Source: Siphonodentalium dalli (lineage: Eukaryota > Mollusca > Scaphopoda > Gadilida > Siphonodentaliidae). From it: DNA of 64,000 nt. The notes below the pieces were generated by a model. It saw only the letters and a program-made list of their open reading frames with translations, was not told where the DNA came from and did no database searches. The DNA lies in assembly GCA_032622095.1 (NCBI GenBank), contig CP136064.1:109044004-109108003 (forward strand), written 5' to 3'. Below are positions 1 through 10,336 of the stretch, one piece after another. The first letter of the stretch is position 1. Each line of letters opens with the position of its first letter. Position numbers and translations under genes: made by a program.

Positions 1-1000
1 CAATGCATACATGTAGATGCTTTTTGGTGTTTAAATATACTTTTCGGAATCTAATAAATTTGTAAACACTGTAACTCGTATATAACTTGTTCATTTATTT
101 AGTCTTCAATCAGATGGCGATCTCACATGCGTAATTTCATGATCAATGCTCTGGGTACCATCAACAGAATTAATGCACCCACGGAAATGATCAACTTGTG
201 TAATATGGGTTACTTTATGAAATCTCAGGTGCAAGGAAATGACTACTTATCAGTGACAAATTCCAAAATTTTCTCACGACAGGACAAACCATGGTCACCC
301 CGTCGCGTAATATGTTTCGGACTCATTTATTTTCCCCTGGCGGAAACCCGGCCTGCTGTTAGAAATCCATGCAGTAATTCCCTAAATTTCCTTTCTAAAA
401 ATATGATTAAAGTCACCTTATTGGCATTTTTATTGTTATATAATATGCTTGGCGTGGTCTTCAGATGGCAGGAGGTGCCCCCATTCATGAATTTTGAAAA
501 AAATCTCAATTTCAAACAATCAATTTGAAGGGAAAATCATTATAATTTATAACCAATTTATGATATAGCCTTATAACAACACATATTAACCCTCACAATA
601 CGAGAGATATGTTTGAATTATGTAAAAAAGTGGTTTAAAAAAAAAACAACAATTTTTTCACGTATAGGTCAATAGAAAGTTTGACTGACAGGAAATATTT
701 TCCAAAAACACTCTGCATTATCTAGAACCCAACTAGGTTATGCAATTAGTCTACCATCTGAAATCATGACTGTCTGCGAGAAATTAAATAAAACATTTTT
801 CATTACATATTTAGTTTTTTTGGCAGCCATTTTAAGGACTCTATTTTTACCGCGTAAAGGACCAAAACAAACATAAAACAACATGAATATTATTCAACCA
901 TGTTTTCAATAAATACTCAATACTGATTCATCTTTTCAGGCATTATGTAGTTTTATCACATAATTTGGCCATAAAAGCAGTTTCATAATTATCGGTAATA
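1..1000. other. Unrecognised AT-rich DNA, no supported gene
   Basis: No repeat family or conserved domain was recognised here. The longest open frame (127-528, + strand, 133 codons) has a hydrophobic stretch near residues 95-112, but no motif I know and no visible paralogue in the window. In DNA this AT-rich a frame of this size can occur by chance, so I do not call it a gene. Confidence 0.5.
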
Positions 1001-1156
1001 TATATAGACACGTTTAATATATATAGACACGTTTAATATCAGCGCGTGCTATGACGTCACAGCGTTCTTCAAATAACTTGCGATCGCTGTAGTTTATGAT
1101 TGTTGTTTTCGATGAATATTTCGCGTTGCTTCGGGTTTATTTGATCATGTGATAAA

Positions 1157-1303
1157 AGGTATCTCACACTCGTCCTATTTTATACGTAATTTATCAACCT
1201 CGTCCTCTAAATTCTATTGGAGCCTCGGTAAACCTCGGCTCAAATCGAATTTAGTGAACTCGGTTGATAATTTCCGTATAAAATAGAAACTCATGTGAGA
1301 TCC
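1157..1303. repeat. Imperfect palindrome (hairpin), unassigned
   Basis: The left arm (ATCTCACACTCGTCCTATTT and onward from 1161) and the right arm (AAATAGAAACTCATGTGAGA, ending at 1300) are imperfect inverted copies. They continue inward through TTATCAACCTCG and its counterpart CTCGGTTGATAA. Upstream, near 1000-1040, a segment ATATATAGACACGTTTA is directly duplicated. The palindrome resembles the foldback MITEs elsewhere in the window, but its ends match none of their families and no target duplication is clear. Confidence 0.5.
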
Positions 1304-1605
1304 TCTATTTATGGTGATTTTTTCTATAAAAAAAAAAAGTCTGTAAATGGCCACCAAAATAACCCCTTAATTCTCTCTCAATCAATGCATGTACATGTGG
1401 TTAAAATTATTTAGATATAGCTTTATGAAAGCAAGAAGATTTTCCATTACTTCATAACAGTTACAGAAGGCTGCAAAACATTTGTACAGTATAGTACAGA
1501 AATTTAAATTCTATATACTCAAGAGCTCCCATGGACGTGGGAGACATTATTATTTCACAAAGCACATAGAAAGTTCTTTGCATTGGTACAATTAAACACC
1601 CATTG

Positions 1606-1820
1606 TACAGTAATGCCCTAAGTAATCGACTTCTTAACCAGAGCAGATTTATGGGTAACTTTTCAGGATTTAATCGGAAATATGGCTTGTTGCCATTCAT
1701 CGGAGCTCTCACCGAGAGCTTTCCGATGAATGGCAACAAGCCATATTTCCGACTAAATCCTGAAAAGTTACCCATAATTCTTCTCTGGTTAAGGAGTCGA
1801 TTACTTAGGGCATTACTGTA
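1606..1820. mobile_element. Palindromic TA-flanked MITE, copy 1 (Tc1/mariner-like ends)
   Basis: A near-complete inverted repeat runs from TACAGTAATGCCC to GGGCATTACTGTA. The arms carry ATCGACTTCTTAACC, ATTTATGGGTAACTTTTCAG and ATGGCTTGTTGCCATTCATC and meet at a short centre near AGCTCTC. It has CAGT... termini inside a TA dinucleotide, which is the arrangement of Tc1/mariner elements, but it has no transposase. Both strands therefore encode the same spurious peptide (GNFSGF..RKYGLLPFIG). At least eight other copies occur in the window. Confidence 0.88.
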
Positions 1821-1950
1821 TGTGCCTATAGTACATGTCACACGTTTATAATGAATTCAGCAGGATAATAACAAGCTTTTCATACTGATCAAATGGCCTA
1901 TAATTGTGGTTTGGACTTGCATAGAAATGTGACTCTCTAAACAAAAAAAT

Positions 1951-2151
1951 GCCACTTCCTTGTTGATAACAATCCGGTTTCATACACGGATATGGAAGTT
2001 TGTGATAAACAATATGCCTGAAAACACTTCCTCGTTGGTTGAATTTTTTATTAAAAAATGGTATAATTTTCAAACTATGTATGTTTTGTGATGCCATTTG
2101 GCTATCACAATGCTTAAGGAGTTGTAAAATATATATCTATCAAAAAAATCT
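1951..2151. repeat. Dispersed repeat, copy 1 (paralogue at 3973-4180)
   Basis: This segment is collinear with 3973-4180. Both share GCCACTTCC.TGTTGATAA, TGGAAGTTTGT, TGTTTTGTGATGCCATTT and CTATCACAATG, and both end in ATATATAT followed by AAAAAAATCT. The function is unknown, and no target duplication or terminal repeat was identified. Confidence 0.75.
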
Positions 2152-2171
2152 AAATCAGGTATGGCACAATG

Positions 2172-2335
2172 AACATGAAACCACTTCCTTGTGTGTAAAA
2201 ATCAAGGTATTTTTTTGTCAATAAGCATATGAAACCACTTCCTTGTGTGTAAAAATCAAGGTATTTTGTTTGTCAATAAGCATGAAACCACTACTTGTGT
2301 GTAAAAATCAAGGTATTTTTTTGTCAATAAGCATG
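2172..2335. repeat. Three-copy tandem repeat, about 54-bp unit
   Basis: ATGAAACCACTTCCTTGTGT followed by GTAAAAATCAAGGTATTT and TTGTCAATAAGCAT is repeated three times with spacings of about 54 and 53 bp (GAAACC at 2177, 2231 and 2284). The third unit lacks two bases of the CTTCCTTG core. Its opening motif CCACTTCC also begins the adjacent dispersed repeat, so the array probably arose by local expansion of part of it. Confidence 0.9.
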
Positions 2336-2695
2336 TAGATCGGCAGTATAATCTGATAATGAGATTTTGAATGTCAAATCCATTGTTATGTAAACATTAC
2401 TGTTACAGTTCAATTACTGATAAAATTCCAATTAGTCCAATCAGATATGGAACCAAGTTTAATAACAACTTGACAGCAAACATTGGAAAATGTCAAAGCA
2501 TTGAATAATATTCTGAAAATCATATTAAGATTAAAATATTTGAAATTACTAAACAATTAGCAATGTTTGTTGACAATTCACTGTAACAGTTTTGTTTACA
2601 TAACAACGGTTTCAACATGAGAAATATTGTTATTGGAAAACTATTAAGAAATGACTTGCAGATTGATTGGTGTCATTTGATTTTGACCGGCAGAG
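2336..2695. other. No feature recognised
   Basis: AT-rich sequence with no long frame, no tandem structure and no match to the repeat families of this window. Confidence 0.5.
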
Positions 2696-2851
2696 TACAG
2701 TAATGATGTGGCTTGTTGCCATTCATCAGAAAGCCACTCTCACTGAGAGCTTTCCGATGAATGGCAACAAGCCATATTCCCGACTAAATCCTGAAAAGTT
2801 ACCCATAATTCTGCTGTGGTTAAGGAGAAAATTATTTAGAGCATAACTGTA
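2696..2851. mobile_element. Palindromic TA-flanked MITE, copy 2 (left arm deleted)
   Basis: It starts TACAGTAATG and jumps straight into GTGGCTTGTTGCCATTCATC, so about 60 bp of the left arm is missing. The right arm is complete and ends GCATAACTGTA. The asymmetry suggests an internal deletion after insertion. Confidence 0.82.
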
Positions 2852-2934
2852 ATTAAACAAAGTGTGTGAATCCTGAAGGGATGTTGAATCCTGAAGGGAT
2901 CCTGAAGGGATTCATACAAACTTTGTTTAATTAC
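2849..2934. repeat. Hairpin flanking MITE copy 2
   Basis: TAATTAAACAAAG (from 2849) is mirrored by CTTTGTTTAATTA (ending 2933). The interior carries GAATCCTGAAGGGAT in two and a half direct copies. The first arm begins within the last bases of the MITE. It may be a separate small foldback element or a duplication product; its family is unknown. Confidence 0.6.
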
Positions 2935-3308
2935 TCTGCTGGTAAAAACCATTCCTTATATTCATATACCAGTATATTTTTAAACATTTGAACAACTTTT
3001 AAAAACTACGAAAACAATTGAAAGCAACATATTGTTCAAATTCCAACACAATAAGCTTGAAGTGACCTAGGCGTTTCATTCATCAGCCAATAACTGAAGT
3101 GTTGACTTCATTTATTGGATTACGAACGGAACATCGGAAACATTCATGTTAACTGTCAGGTGAAACATACTGATTCCTATGGGAGCTAATTGTGTGAATG
3201 TAGAGGGTGTGTGATTATTCAATAATGAACATAAGAACAAAGTTGATCTATTTCTCCATTTAGTGGTGATGTTTTTACAGACTTTACTTTATACCACCTT
3301 GAGCCCCT
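2935..3308. other. No feature recognised
   Basis: AT-rich single-copy-looking DNA without a supported frame or repeat. Confidence 0.45.
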
Positions 3309-3682
3309 TTAACCCTTTACCCAACAGAAGGGCCCTGTGCCAATGCATTCTCTTATATATGCGAGTCGACCATAGGTCGCCTCGCATATATAAGAGAATG
3401 CATTGGCTTAACACATATTAATTGTTAACAAATGTAAGAATTTTTTTTAATTTTTTTTAGGCCAATGCATTCTCTTATATATGCGAGGCGACCTATGGTC
3501 GACTCGCATATATAAGAGAATGCATTGGCACAGGGTATAACTGTAACTATCACAATGTGGTCAATGGGCCGGTTCCAATGATATCCATATCTGTATGGTT
3601 CTATTGAGACAGACCGAAGATATTTTAGGCTGTTGAAGCTTTATTTGGCCGGTTTTGGCCGGTTTGTTGGGTAAAGGGTTAA
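3309..3682. mobile_element. TTAA-bounded piggyBac-like MITE with two internal hairpins
   Basis: The ends are TTAA-CCCTTTACCCAACA and TGTTGGGTAAAGGG-TTAA, a perfect terminal inverted repeat inside the TTAA target typical of piggyBac-type elements. Inside lie two copies of a near-perfect hairpin built from ATGCATTCTCTTATATATGC and its complement, centred on GTCGACCATAGGTCGCC. The two hairpins are themselves inverted with respect to each other. No transposase is present, so the element would need one in trans. Confidence 0.85.
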
Positions 3683-3972
3683 TGTGGTGTTCATGAAGCT
3701 ACGTCTAACAAATATCCTTCATGGGAATCAAGTCACTGCTAAGTTATTGACTGAATGTTTAGTTATAAAAGGATTAAGACAATGAAAAAGAATAGTAATT
3801 AAGTTTAGCATTGTTTATTTAATTTCCACAATATCAATATTGAATTGGAAGATTTGAACTATACATGTAGTTAACAGACTAATCAATTCAACAGGATACT
3901 ATAATCAAGGTCGACAGAGAGATAAATGTCAATTTTAGATTTTAACATCATCATCACCAGGATACAAAATAT

Positions 3973-4180
3973 GCCACTTCCATGTTGATAAAAAAACGGT
4001 TTATACGGAAATGGAAGTTTGTCATTATACACGTACCAATATGCATGAAAACACATCCTTGTTGGATAAATTTGTGGTTAAATTTTTTTTAATAATTTTC
4101 GAACTATGCATGTTTTGTGATGCCATTTTACTATCACAATGTTTATGGAGTTATAAAATATATATACATAAAAAAAATCT
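3973..4180. repeat. Dispersed repeat, copy 2 (paralogue of 1951-2151)
   Basis: It has the same block order as the first copy, with point differences and small indels. Both copies end at an ATATATAT tract followed by AAAAAAATCT. Confidence 0.75.
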
Positions 4181-4745
4181 ATAGAAACCAGTAAAAACAG
4201 GATCATTTTTTAAAAGTTGAAATAGCTTTATAACACATATCATATTTAGTGATGAGACATAACTGGTAGTCAGTTGTACAAAATCGTACATGGTGATATG
4301 TGATACAAGCAGCAAACACCAATACAATCAGGGGTTGTACATGAATACTTTTTTTGCCAACTGTGCACAAAGCATTCATTGTGGACACCACCTGTAGCTC
4401 ATATATATGAAGTATACACATAGAAATTACAGTAAGAGCTAGTAGCTATTATATTCATTTCAATGCAATTCATTTCACTGAAGCGGTTAATTTTAAGTGC
4501 AAATAAGTCTGAATCTATTTACAACAGTCTGAATACGACTCTCACATATTCTTCAGTTTGCATTGCCAACTGTTCCATAACTTATGATAAAATAAATAGT
4601 TTTATTCCTTTTGAAGTACACATTTTTGAGATGATATAAATCAACTAACAAGTGATGCAATATTTGACACAAAGCAATTATATGCAAAACATATTATGCA
4701 ACAAAGCTGACAGCCAATTCAAAGTGAGTCACAATACTTCTTGAA
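4181..4745. other. No feature recognised
   Basis: AT-rich, without supported coding potential. The 72-codon frame at 4203-4421 (- strand) shows no recognisable motif. Confidence 0.45.
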
Positions 4746-5617
4746 TTAACCTGCAGGGGCGTGTTGCTAAAAATGATTAAAAATATAAATAAAAAATTCT
4801 GAATTTAAAACAACCAACTTTAACAAACGCATTGCTATTGATATAATACAGTACAAGGAAGTTCACTATATAGAATACCTCCTCACTTCTAATGGCCACA
4901 ATTCACGAACGCCGAAACTGATTCCTAAGATTGCAATGACCATCGATCGAATAAAAGCGATACAAATCTGGTACACAATTCCAGGATAAACTGTTTGACA
5001 ATTTATAAAACCGACAATGAAAACAAAATTCATGGACGGCAGCACCGGCTCTACTCCATGCTTTTACTACAGGAGAACATTTCAAACTAAAATAAAATTT
5101 TATCGATAAAAAACCCCCACATTTGTTAAAAACTCCTAATGTATCAACATATCTAATGGTCTGCCCAAATCAATCGCATATCTGAACCCGAGTTTTCACA
5201 TTTTTTCTATATTTACAGCTGATATTTATGCAAAATGTTCAAATTATTTTTGATTGAAAATGAACTCATTGAGAGAGAACACACTGATTATATGGATCGT
5301 TAAACCAGCATCACGCATATGTTGTCTAATACAAAGTCGCTTCGTAATTATCTCAATAGATATGTGTTTTCTAAAGTGGCCTGCTCATTTTAAATTTAGA
5401 TTTTTTTAAATATAGATTTTACTCTATAAATAGGAGTTGCAATGTTAGGAATCGATTCAGGCATTTGTGAATTATGGCCCTTAGAAGTGAGGAGGTATTT
5501 GAAATAGATGAACTCGGGTGTAATGTATTATACTTATATATGCATTTGTTAAAGTGGTGAGCGCGTTAAATTTAAATTTTTTTCACTTGATTTTGACAAT
5601 GCGCCCCTGTGGATTAA
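4746..5617. mobile_element. Long-TIR foldback element in TTAA
   Basis: The outer ends are TTAA-CCTGCAGGGGCG (4746) and, read inward from the right, TTAA-TCCACAGGGGCG (5617). The arms stay alignable inward through ACTTTAACAAA.GCAT and then a strongly conserved block, ATACCTCCTCACTTCTAA, at 4875 that is mirrored by TTAGAAGTGAGGAGGTAT ending at 5498. Similarity continues past ATTCAC.AA.GCC. The arms are about 200 bp each with a short unrelated centre. The target is TTAA, but the termini differ from the CCCTTT group, so this is a separate family. No coding capacity was seen. Confidence 0.75.
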
Positions 5618-5770
5618 ACCAGGGATACTATTCACTCAGTTAGAACAGGAGATGGACTGTCGTCCGGTGGATACCCCCTCGTGGCATACCGCCTAGTGTG
5701 GGCACATCTATAACTTATGATGGCTATACTCAGACATATGGACCCAGAAATCAGCATTTTCATATAAACA

Positions 5771-6953
5771 AAGATGAATAACTATAGAACAAAAAAACCA
5801 AAACAAACATTTGAATGTGCCATTAAATGTCCTCATAGTGGTGAACATCCATACAAAATTTCATTGAGATCCGAGCATTACTGTTCAAGTTATGAGCTGA
5901 ACAGACATCGGATGTATCAAACAGCCAACATTTCCAGATAAACAAAGATGAATTACTCTAGAATGGAAAAGCAGAACAGAACAATGGAACCCCCTATTGA
6001 ATGTCCTCATATCAGTGAACATCTATACCAAATTCCATTGAGATCCCAGCACAACTGTTGAAGTTACGACATGAACAGACACCAGACGGACCAAAAAGCC
6101 AACAGTTCCAGATGAACAAAGATGAATAACTCTAGAATGGAAAAGCGGAACAAAACGATGGAACCCTCTTTTTAATGTCCTCATAGTAGTGAACATCCAT
6201 ACCAAATCCCATTGAGATCCCAGTACAACTGTCGAAGTTACGACATGAACAGACACCAGACAAACAAAAAAGCCAACATTTCCAGATGAACAAAGATGTA
6301 TAACTCTAGAATGGAAAATCCGAACAAAACGATGGAACCCTCTATTGAATGCCCTCATAGTAGTGAACATCCATACAAAATTTCATTGAGATCCGGGCAC
6401 TACTGTTCAGGTTATGACATAAACAGACACCAGGTGGACCAAAAATCCAACATTTCAAGATAAACAAAGATGAATAACTCTAGAATGGAAAATCCGAACA
6501 AAACGATGGAACCCTCTATTTAATGTCCTCATAGTTGTGAACATCCACACCAAATTTGGTTGAGATCCCAGCACAACTGTTGAAGTTACGACATGAACAG
6601 ACACCAGACGGACCAAAAAGCCACTATTTCCAGATAAACAAAGATGAATAACTCTAGAATGGAAAATCCGAACAAAACGATGGAACCCTCTATTTAATGT
6701 CCTCATAGTTGTGAACATCCACACCAAATTTGGTTGAGATCCCAGCACAACTGTTGAAGTTACGACATGAACAGACACCAGACGGACCAAAAAGCCACTA
6801 TTTCCAGATAAACAAAGATGAATAACTCTAGAATGGAAAATTCAAACAAAACGATGGAACCCTCTATTTAATGTCCTCATAATAGTGAACATCCATACCT
6901 AATTTCATTGAGATCCGAGCACTACTGTTCAAGTTATGACACGAACAGACATA
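5771..6953. repeat. Tandem array, exact 174-bp period, about 6.8 units
   Basis: The landmark AAGATGAA recurs at 5771, 5945, 6119, 6293, 6467, 6641 and 6815, always 174 bp apart. Each unit carries AACTCTAGAATGGAAAA, AAAACGATGGAACCCTC, AATGTCCTCATA, GTGAACATCCATACC, TTGAGATCC and ACATGAACAGACACCAGA. Units beginning at 6467 and 6641 are nearly identical, so expansion there is recent. Because 174 is 58 codons, the minus strand stays open over two stretches (6023-6370 and 6455-6790). This follows from the period and is not good evidence for a gene. Arrays of 160-180-bp units with a GACGG tail are typical of bivalve non-autonomous elements. Confidence 0.95.
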
Positions 6954-7545
6954 CGGACTCACGGACGGACGGACGGACGTACCAACAAATGGGTAGATAT
7001 GTGGCTTCGACCTATGTGGCTAGAAATGGTAATGTGGCTTTAGTTTTTATGTGGCTTCTCAAGTAGCCATAAAATTTTAAGTGGCTATTAAGTAGTAGAT
7101 AGTGATAAAACTCCAGATTATGGATTCATAACATGTTGGAATTATAGCAGAAGAAGCTGATTAAAACTCAAAAACTTGCTCACAGCAACTGGGACAGTGG
7201 AATAGGAGAAACTGACAGGTCCGTGATTGGGTGGCTAGCCACATAAATGTCTTGTCAGTGTCCGACATCTCCTATTGACGGGTCATGGATGTCTAAATCG
7301 ATGGACTTTTTTTCTTCCAAATTTTGAGTGACTACAAAATTAAATAAGCTGATTAGGCCAAATAGATCATTTTAGAACGTCCATCTGAAAGCTGTTACGT
7401 GGCTAGCCACGCAACGGAAGTTATGCACATAAATATCCATTTTACACAATCTTAGCCACATAAGTAGTCATTAGTAAACACGGACGGACAGGTGCAAAAC
7501 AGTATACCCCCTTTTTTTTTAAAAGGGGGTATAATAAAGTGACAA
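6954..7545. mobile_element. GACGG-rich tail of the 174-bp element, with internal insertion and terminal hairpin
   Basis: The array runs into ACGGACGGACGGACGGACGT (6961-6980). The next 500 bp carry many copies of ATGTGGCT and its complement (for example GTGGCTAGCCAC near 7400). ACGGACGGACAGGTGCAAAA then resumes near 7480 and is followed by a strong hairpin (TATACCCCC...GGGGGTATA, 7504-7533). In the related 163-bp array a GGACGG tail passes directly to a TATACTCC hairpin, so the ATGTGGCT block here is probably a later insertion. No clear target duplication was found. Confidence 0.6.
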
Positions 7546-7578
7546 TATATTGTCTATATGTAAACTAAAATGATGCAT

Positions 7579-7765
7579 TTTAACCTTTTATGATAGGAGC
7601 TGCGCTGTAGTGTGGTCGTTGAAGCAGAATTTGGGGATCAACCCGGAAGAAATTGGATACAAGCTGATTTTGGTGTCATTCGACGCGGAAAAGCCTCAGG
7701 AACAACATATCCAAAATCCGCAAAAATCCGCTTTGGGGAAACTTTGTTATCCAAGATGGCGTCCA
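7579..7765 (+). repeat. Inverted-duplicate segment, left copy (partner 9663-9800)
   Basis: AACCCGGAAGAAATTGGATA, CAAGCTGATTTT and TGTCATTCGA recur on the opposite strand at 9663-9800, with shared order down to CAAGATGGCGTCCA. The segment starts TTAACCTTTTATGATAGGAG, which resembles the terminus of the TTAA hairpin MITEs. The same frame in both copies reads (N/I)PEEIGYKL.(L/F)VSFDAEK..EQHI, but frames diverge afterwards, so coding is not supported. Confidence 0.7.
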
Positions 7766-9662
7766 ACAATGTTGTCTATACTGCATCAGTTCTCGAAACA
7801 AGTCATTTTACGATTTATTGTGGCATCGGAATTATGCCGTTATACCAGTTTGTGTTATATTATAGTATGGGAGCGAATAGAGTGACACGCACAGAAAATT
7901 ATACAATCGTGGCCATGAAATGGCTGTCAAAATGGCCACAACTCCAAGCAATACAACGAAGAAAGCAACATTTTGGATAACCACATAGGAGTGAAAATAT
8001 GTAATGGTAATATACAAGTCGGTTGTTGAATATCTTTAAAGGTACACCCATCATTAAAACATCCATCTGAAGGATTTATCGGCCACTGCACCGCAAGTTA
8101 AACCCCAATGATTTACGTCTTTAAAGTTTGGGTGTTCTGCTTATCCAACATCCAATTGTCGGGCCAAAAATAATAATATCGGACATGCAACACACGAACT
8201 AATGTTTCGCCTCATAGTTCATGGTAGTTCCATTCGGCATGATGATTTAATTATTTAATGTAACGCCGAAATTTAAGTGCACACTCTAGCGGTCTAAATG
8301 TTTAAAAAGTTATATTTCCGGAATTGTCAACACTCCCGGTGATATTAAACCATACATATATGTCGCAATGCTTATTATACTGTAAAGAAACACTCATATC
8401 TTCAATAGATTAGCACCGCATCTCACCAGATCAAAGAGACGGTACAACACATTGTATGTAAGACTAATTTTCATGCTGCTACCAAACCATGTTCTTAGTA
8501 GACAATTTTGTTCAAATTACTTCAATCGCAACTTTACAACTGGAATATGCTGCCACGCAATGCACACTATTACCGGGTAGTTTTCAGTATATTTTTGCTT
8601 GAAAATATCTTACCATTACCACCCACATAATCATGCTAAATATCGAGTGATCACGGTTTAAGATGTTATTTCAATGTTGAACATTCACGCAATATTATTA
8701 ATTGTGGTTCTGTGTGCAGCAGCTATGTGTAACATTAGGGAGAAGGAGTAAACGTGGTGATGCGGTTGAAGAAATGTTGTAAGTTGCACGTAGATGTGGC
8801 CTTGGTGAATTCAACCAAATATAATTTCCAGGTATAAACAGTCTTTGTCACAGAGTGTGTAGGCAATTTTGGTCAAGTTTAGAATTTATTGACGATAGTC
8901 TATTGTACTCCTTCGTGCTTTAATACATTTAGTTCATGGTATACCACCATGCATTCTTGTGATAAAAGCGAAACATTCGTGTTTTATCACTTGATCTGAG
9001 GCAACTATGACTACTATTTTGAGACACGGACAATAGAATATACGCATATTACCCAGTACTATATGAATATCGTTCATACCGATTTATATCAGTTAATTTT
9101 GAAAGGTTTCATGCTGTAGATATCAAAATAAATGATGATCGGTCACATTCGTGAGACTGCTCGGAGTACACATTTTTCTGCTTCTAGAAAAAAGTCGCAT
9201 AGTCAATACATCTCTACTAAATCCCATTTAGCTGTTTAATTACACATATATCACACGATTCAAAATAAGCAGTACAGAAAAAACTGCGTTATGTTTCCAT
9301 TTCTGGGCGCACAAAAGTCAAGATTTAACCATTTCATAAGACCCTGGTTTCGCTTGCTCTCTCGTGAGATAAATTAGATATAATTCGTATATCTCTAATA
9401 AAAAGTTTCTCTTATACATTGCAATCATTCTTCCTCGCATAATTTGAGAGTTTGTTCACTCGTATAGGACTAGCTCTTCAATTTTGCACAAACTGTAAAT
9501 TTCATTTGATTTTGTCTATTTTGGCGGCCATTTTGGGAAATACATTCTACAGATATGGTTTATGACAAAGCATTGTTTGTGTATATTTCACTTTATTACG
9601 AATTTGGTATTAATTGGAGCACCTACTGCAGACATTCAGTATTTTGCGATAAGAACAGACAT
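7766..9662. other. 1.9 kb spacer between inverted duplicates, no feature recognised
   Basis: This is the longest stretch in the left part of the window without a recognisable repeat. Frames are short. There is no splice-supported exon I would defend, no tRNA-like fold noticed and no tandem structure. Confidence 0.45.
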
Positions 9663-9800
9663 TATGGACGCCATCTTGGATCCTGAATTTTCCCATGAGC
9701 GAATTTTTGATATGTTGTTCCTGGTGTTTTTCCGCATCGAATGACACAAAAATCAGCTTGTATCCAATTTCTTCCGGGTTCAACTCTCCCACGATCACAC
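9663..9800 (-). repeat. Inverted-duplicate segment, right copy (partner 7579-7765)
   Basis: Read on the minus strand, it repeats the left copy from GTAGTGTG.TCGT through AACCCGGAAGAAATTGGATA to CAAGATGGCGTCCA. The outer end lies 14 bp from a TTAA insertion at 9814. Confidence 0.7.
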
Positions 9801-9813
9801 TACTGGTGCAGTA

Positions 9814-10155
9814 TTAACCCTTTGGAGAGTATCTGTAACATCACATACATGATGTCATGAGTAAATTTAACGTCAACGTCATAGCAATAATTATTAACAA
9901 GTTCGGGTCAAAAGGGTCCAATAATTTGTTTTAATTTATGTGCATTTTTTGTTAACGTGTGTTATCATAATTGATTGTATTTATGCATTTGGGACATTAT
10001 ATTAATTAAAATAACTCCAATACAAATCATTTATAAATCAGATGATTTATTGAAGTTATGTCTACATAAAATAACACTTCCTGAACGACATATATGTCGT
10101 TCTACTCCTCAACCGATAGACGACATATATGTCGTTCTACTTGCCAAAGGGTTAA
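9814..10155. mobile_element. TTAA-bounded element nested in another MITE
   Basis: The ends are TTAA-CCCTTTGG and CCAAAGGG-TTAA. The right part carries ACGACATATATGTCGTTCTA twice (near 10096 and 10124), each a short palindrome. It sits inside a larger hairpin MITE: the sequence just left of it (TACTGGTGCAGTA) and just right of it (AAGACCCTGCGCCAG) are the two halves of a motif contiguous in other copies. No protein is encoded. Confidence 0.75.
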
Positions 10156-10336
10156 AGACCCTGCGCCAGTGTATTCTCTTATATATGCGAGTCTCCCATA
10201 GGGAGCCTTGCATATATAAGAGAATGCACTGGCTTACAAATATTCTTTGGCCAATGGGCGACTCGCATATATAAGAGAATGCATTGGCACAGGGTTTTCG
10301 CAAAATTTCAGGAATCTCCAGTCATGAAAGGGTTAA
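10152..10336 (-). mobile_element. TTAA hairpin MITE, right part after nested insertion
   Basis: From AAGACCCTGCGCCAG it continues through a hairpin of ATTCTCTTATATATGCGAG and complement (centre CTCCCATAGGGAG). A second half-hairpin follows, then the standard terminal block CAGGGTTTTCGCAAAATTTC with AGTCATGAAAGGG-TTAA. Orientation is opposite to the copies at 11327 and 39334. The left end was displaced by the nested element at 9814-10155, and the second hairpin has lost its left arm. Confidence 0.75.

Noticed and set aside
127-528. 133-codon frame as a membrane protein gene
   Set aside because: It has a hydrophobic stretch but no domain, no paralogue and no recognisable context; chance is sufficient at this base composition.
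1461-1851. Overlapping frames on both strands with GNFSGF..RKYGLLPFIG
   Set aside because: The same peptide appears on both strands at every copy of the palindromic TA-flanked MITE, so it is a palindrome artefact.
6023-6790. 115- and 111-codon minus-strand frames with repeated VHVVTSTVVLGSQ
   Set aside because: They follow from the 174-bp period being 58 codons. There is no support for transcription or selection in the sequence, and the frame breaks between units.
7612-7980. 122-codon frame with GRNWIQADFG as a discoidin-like exon
   Set aside because: The resemblance is limited to a few residues. The inverted paralogue at 9663-9800 does not keep this frame, and no splice-supported neighbours are seen.
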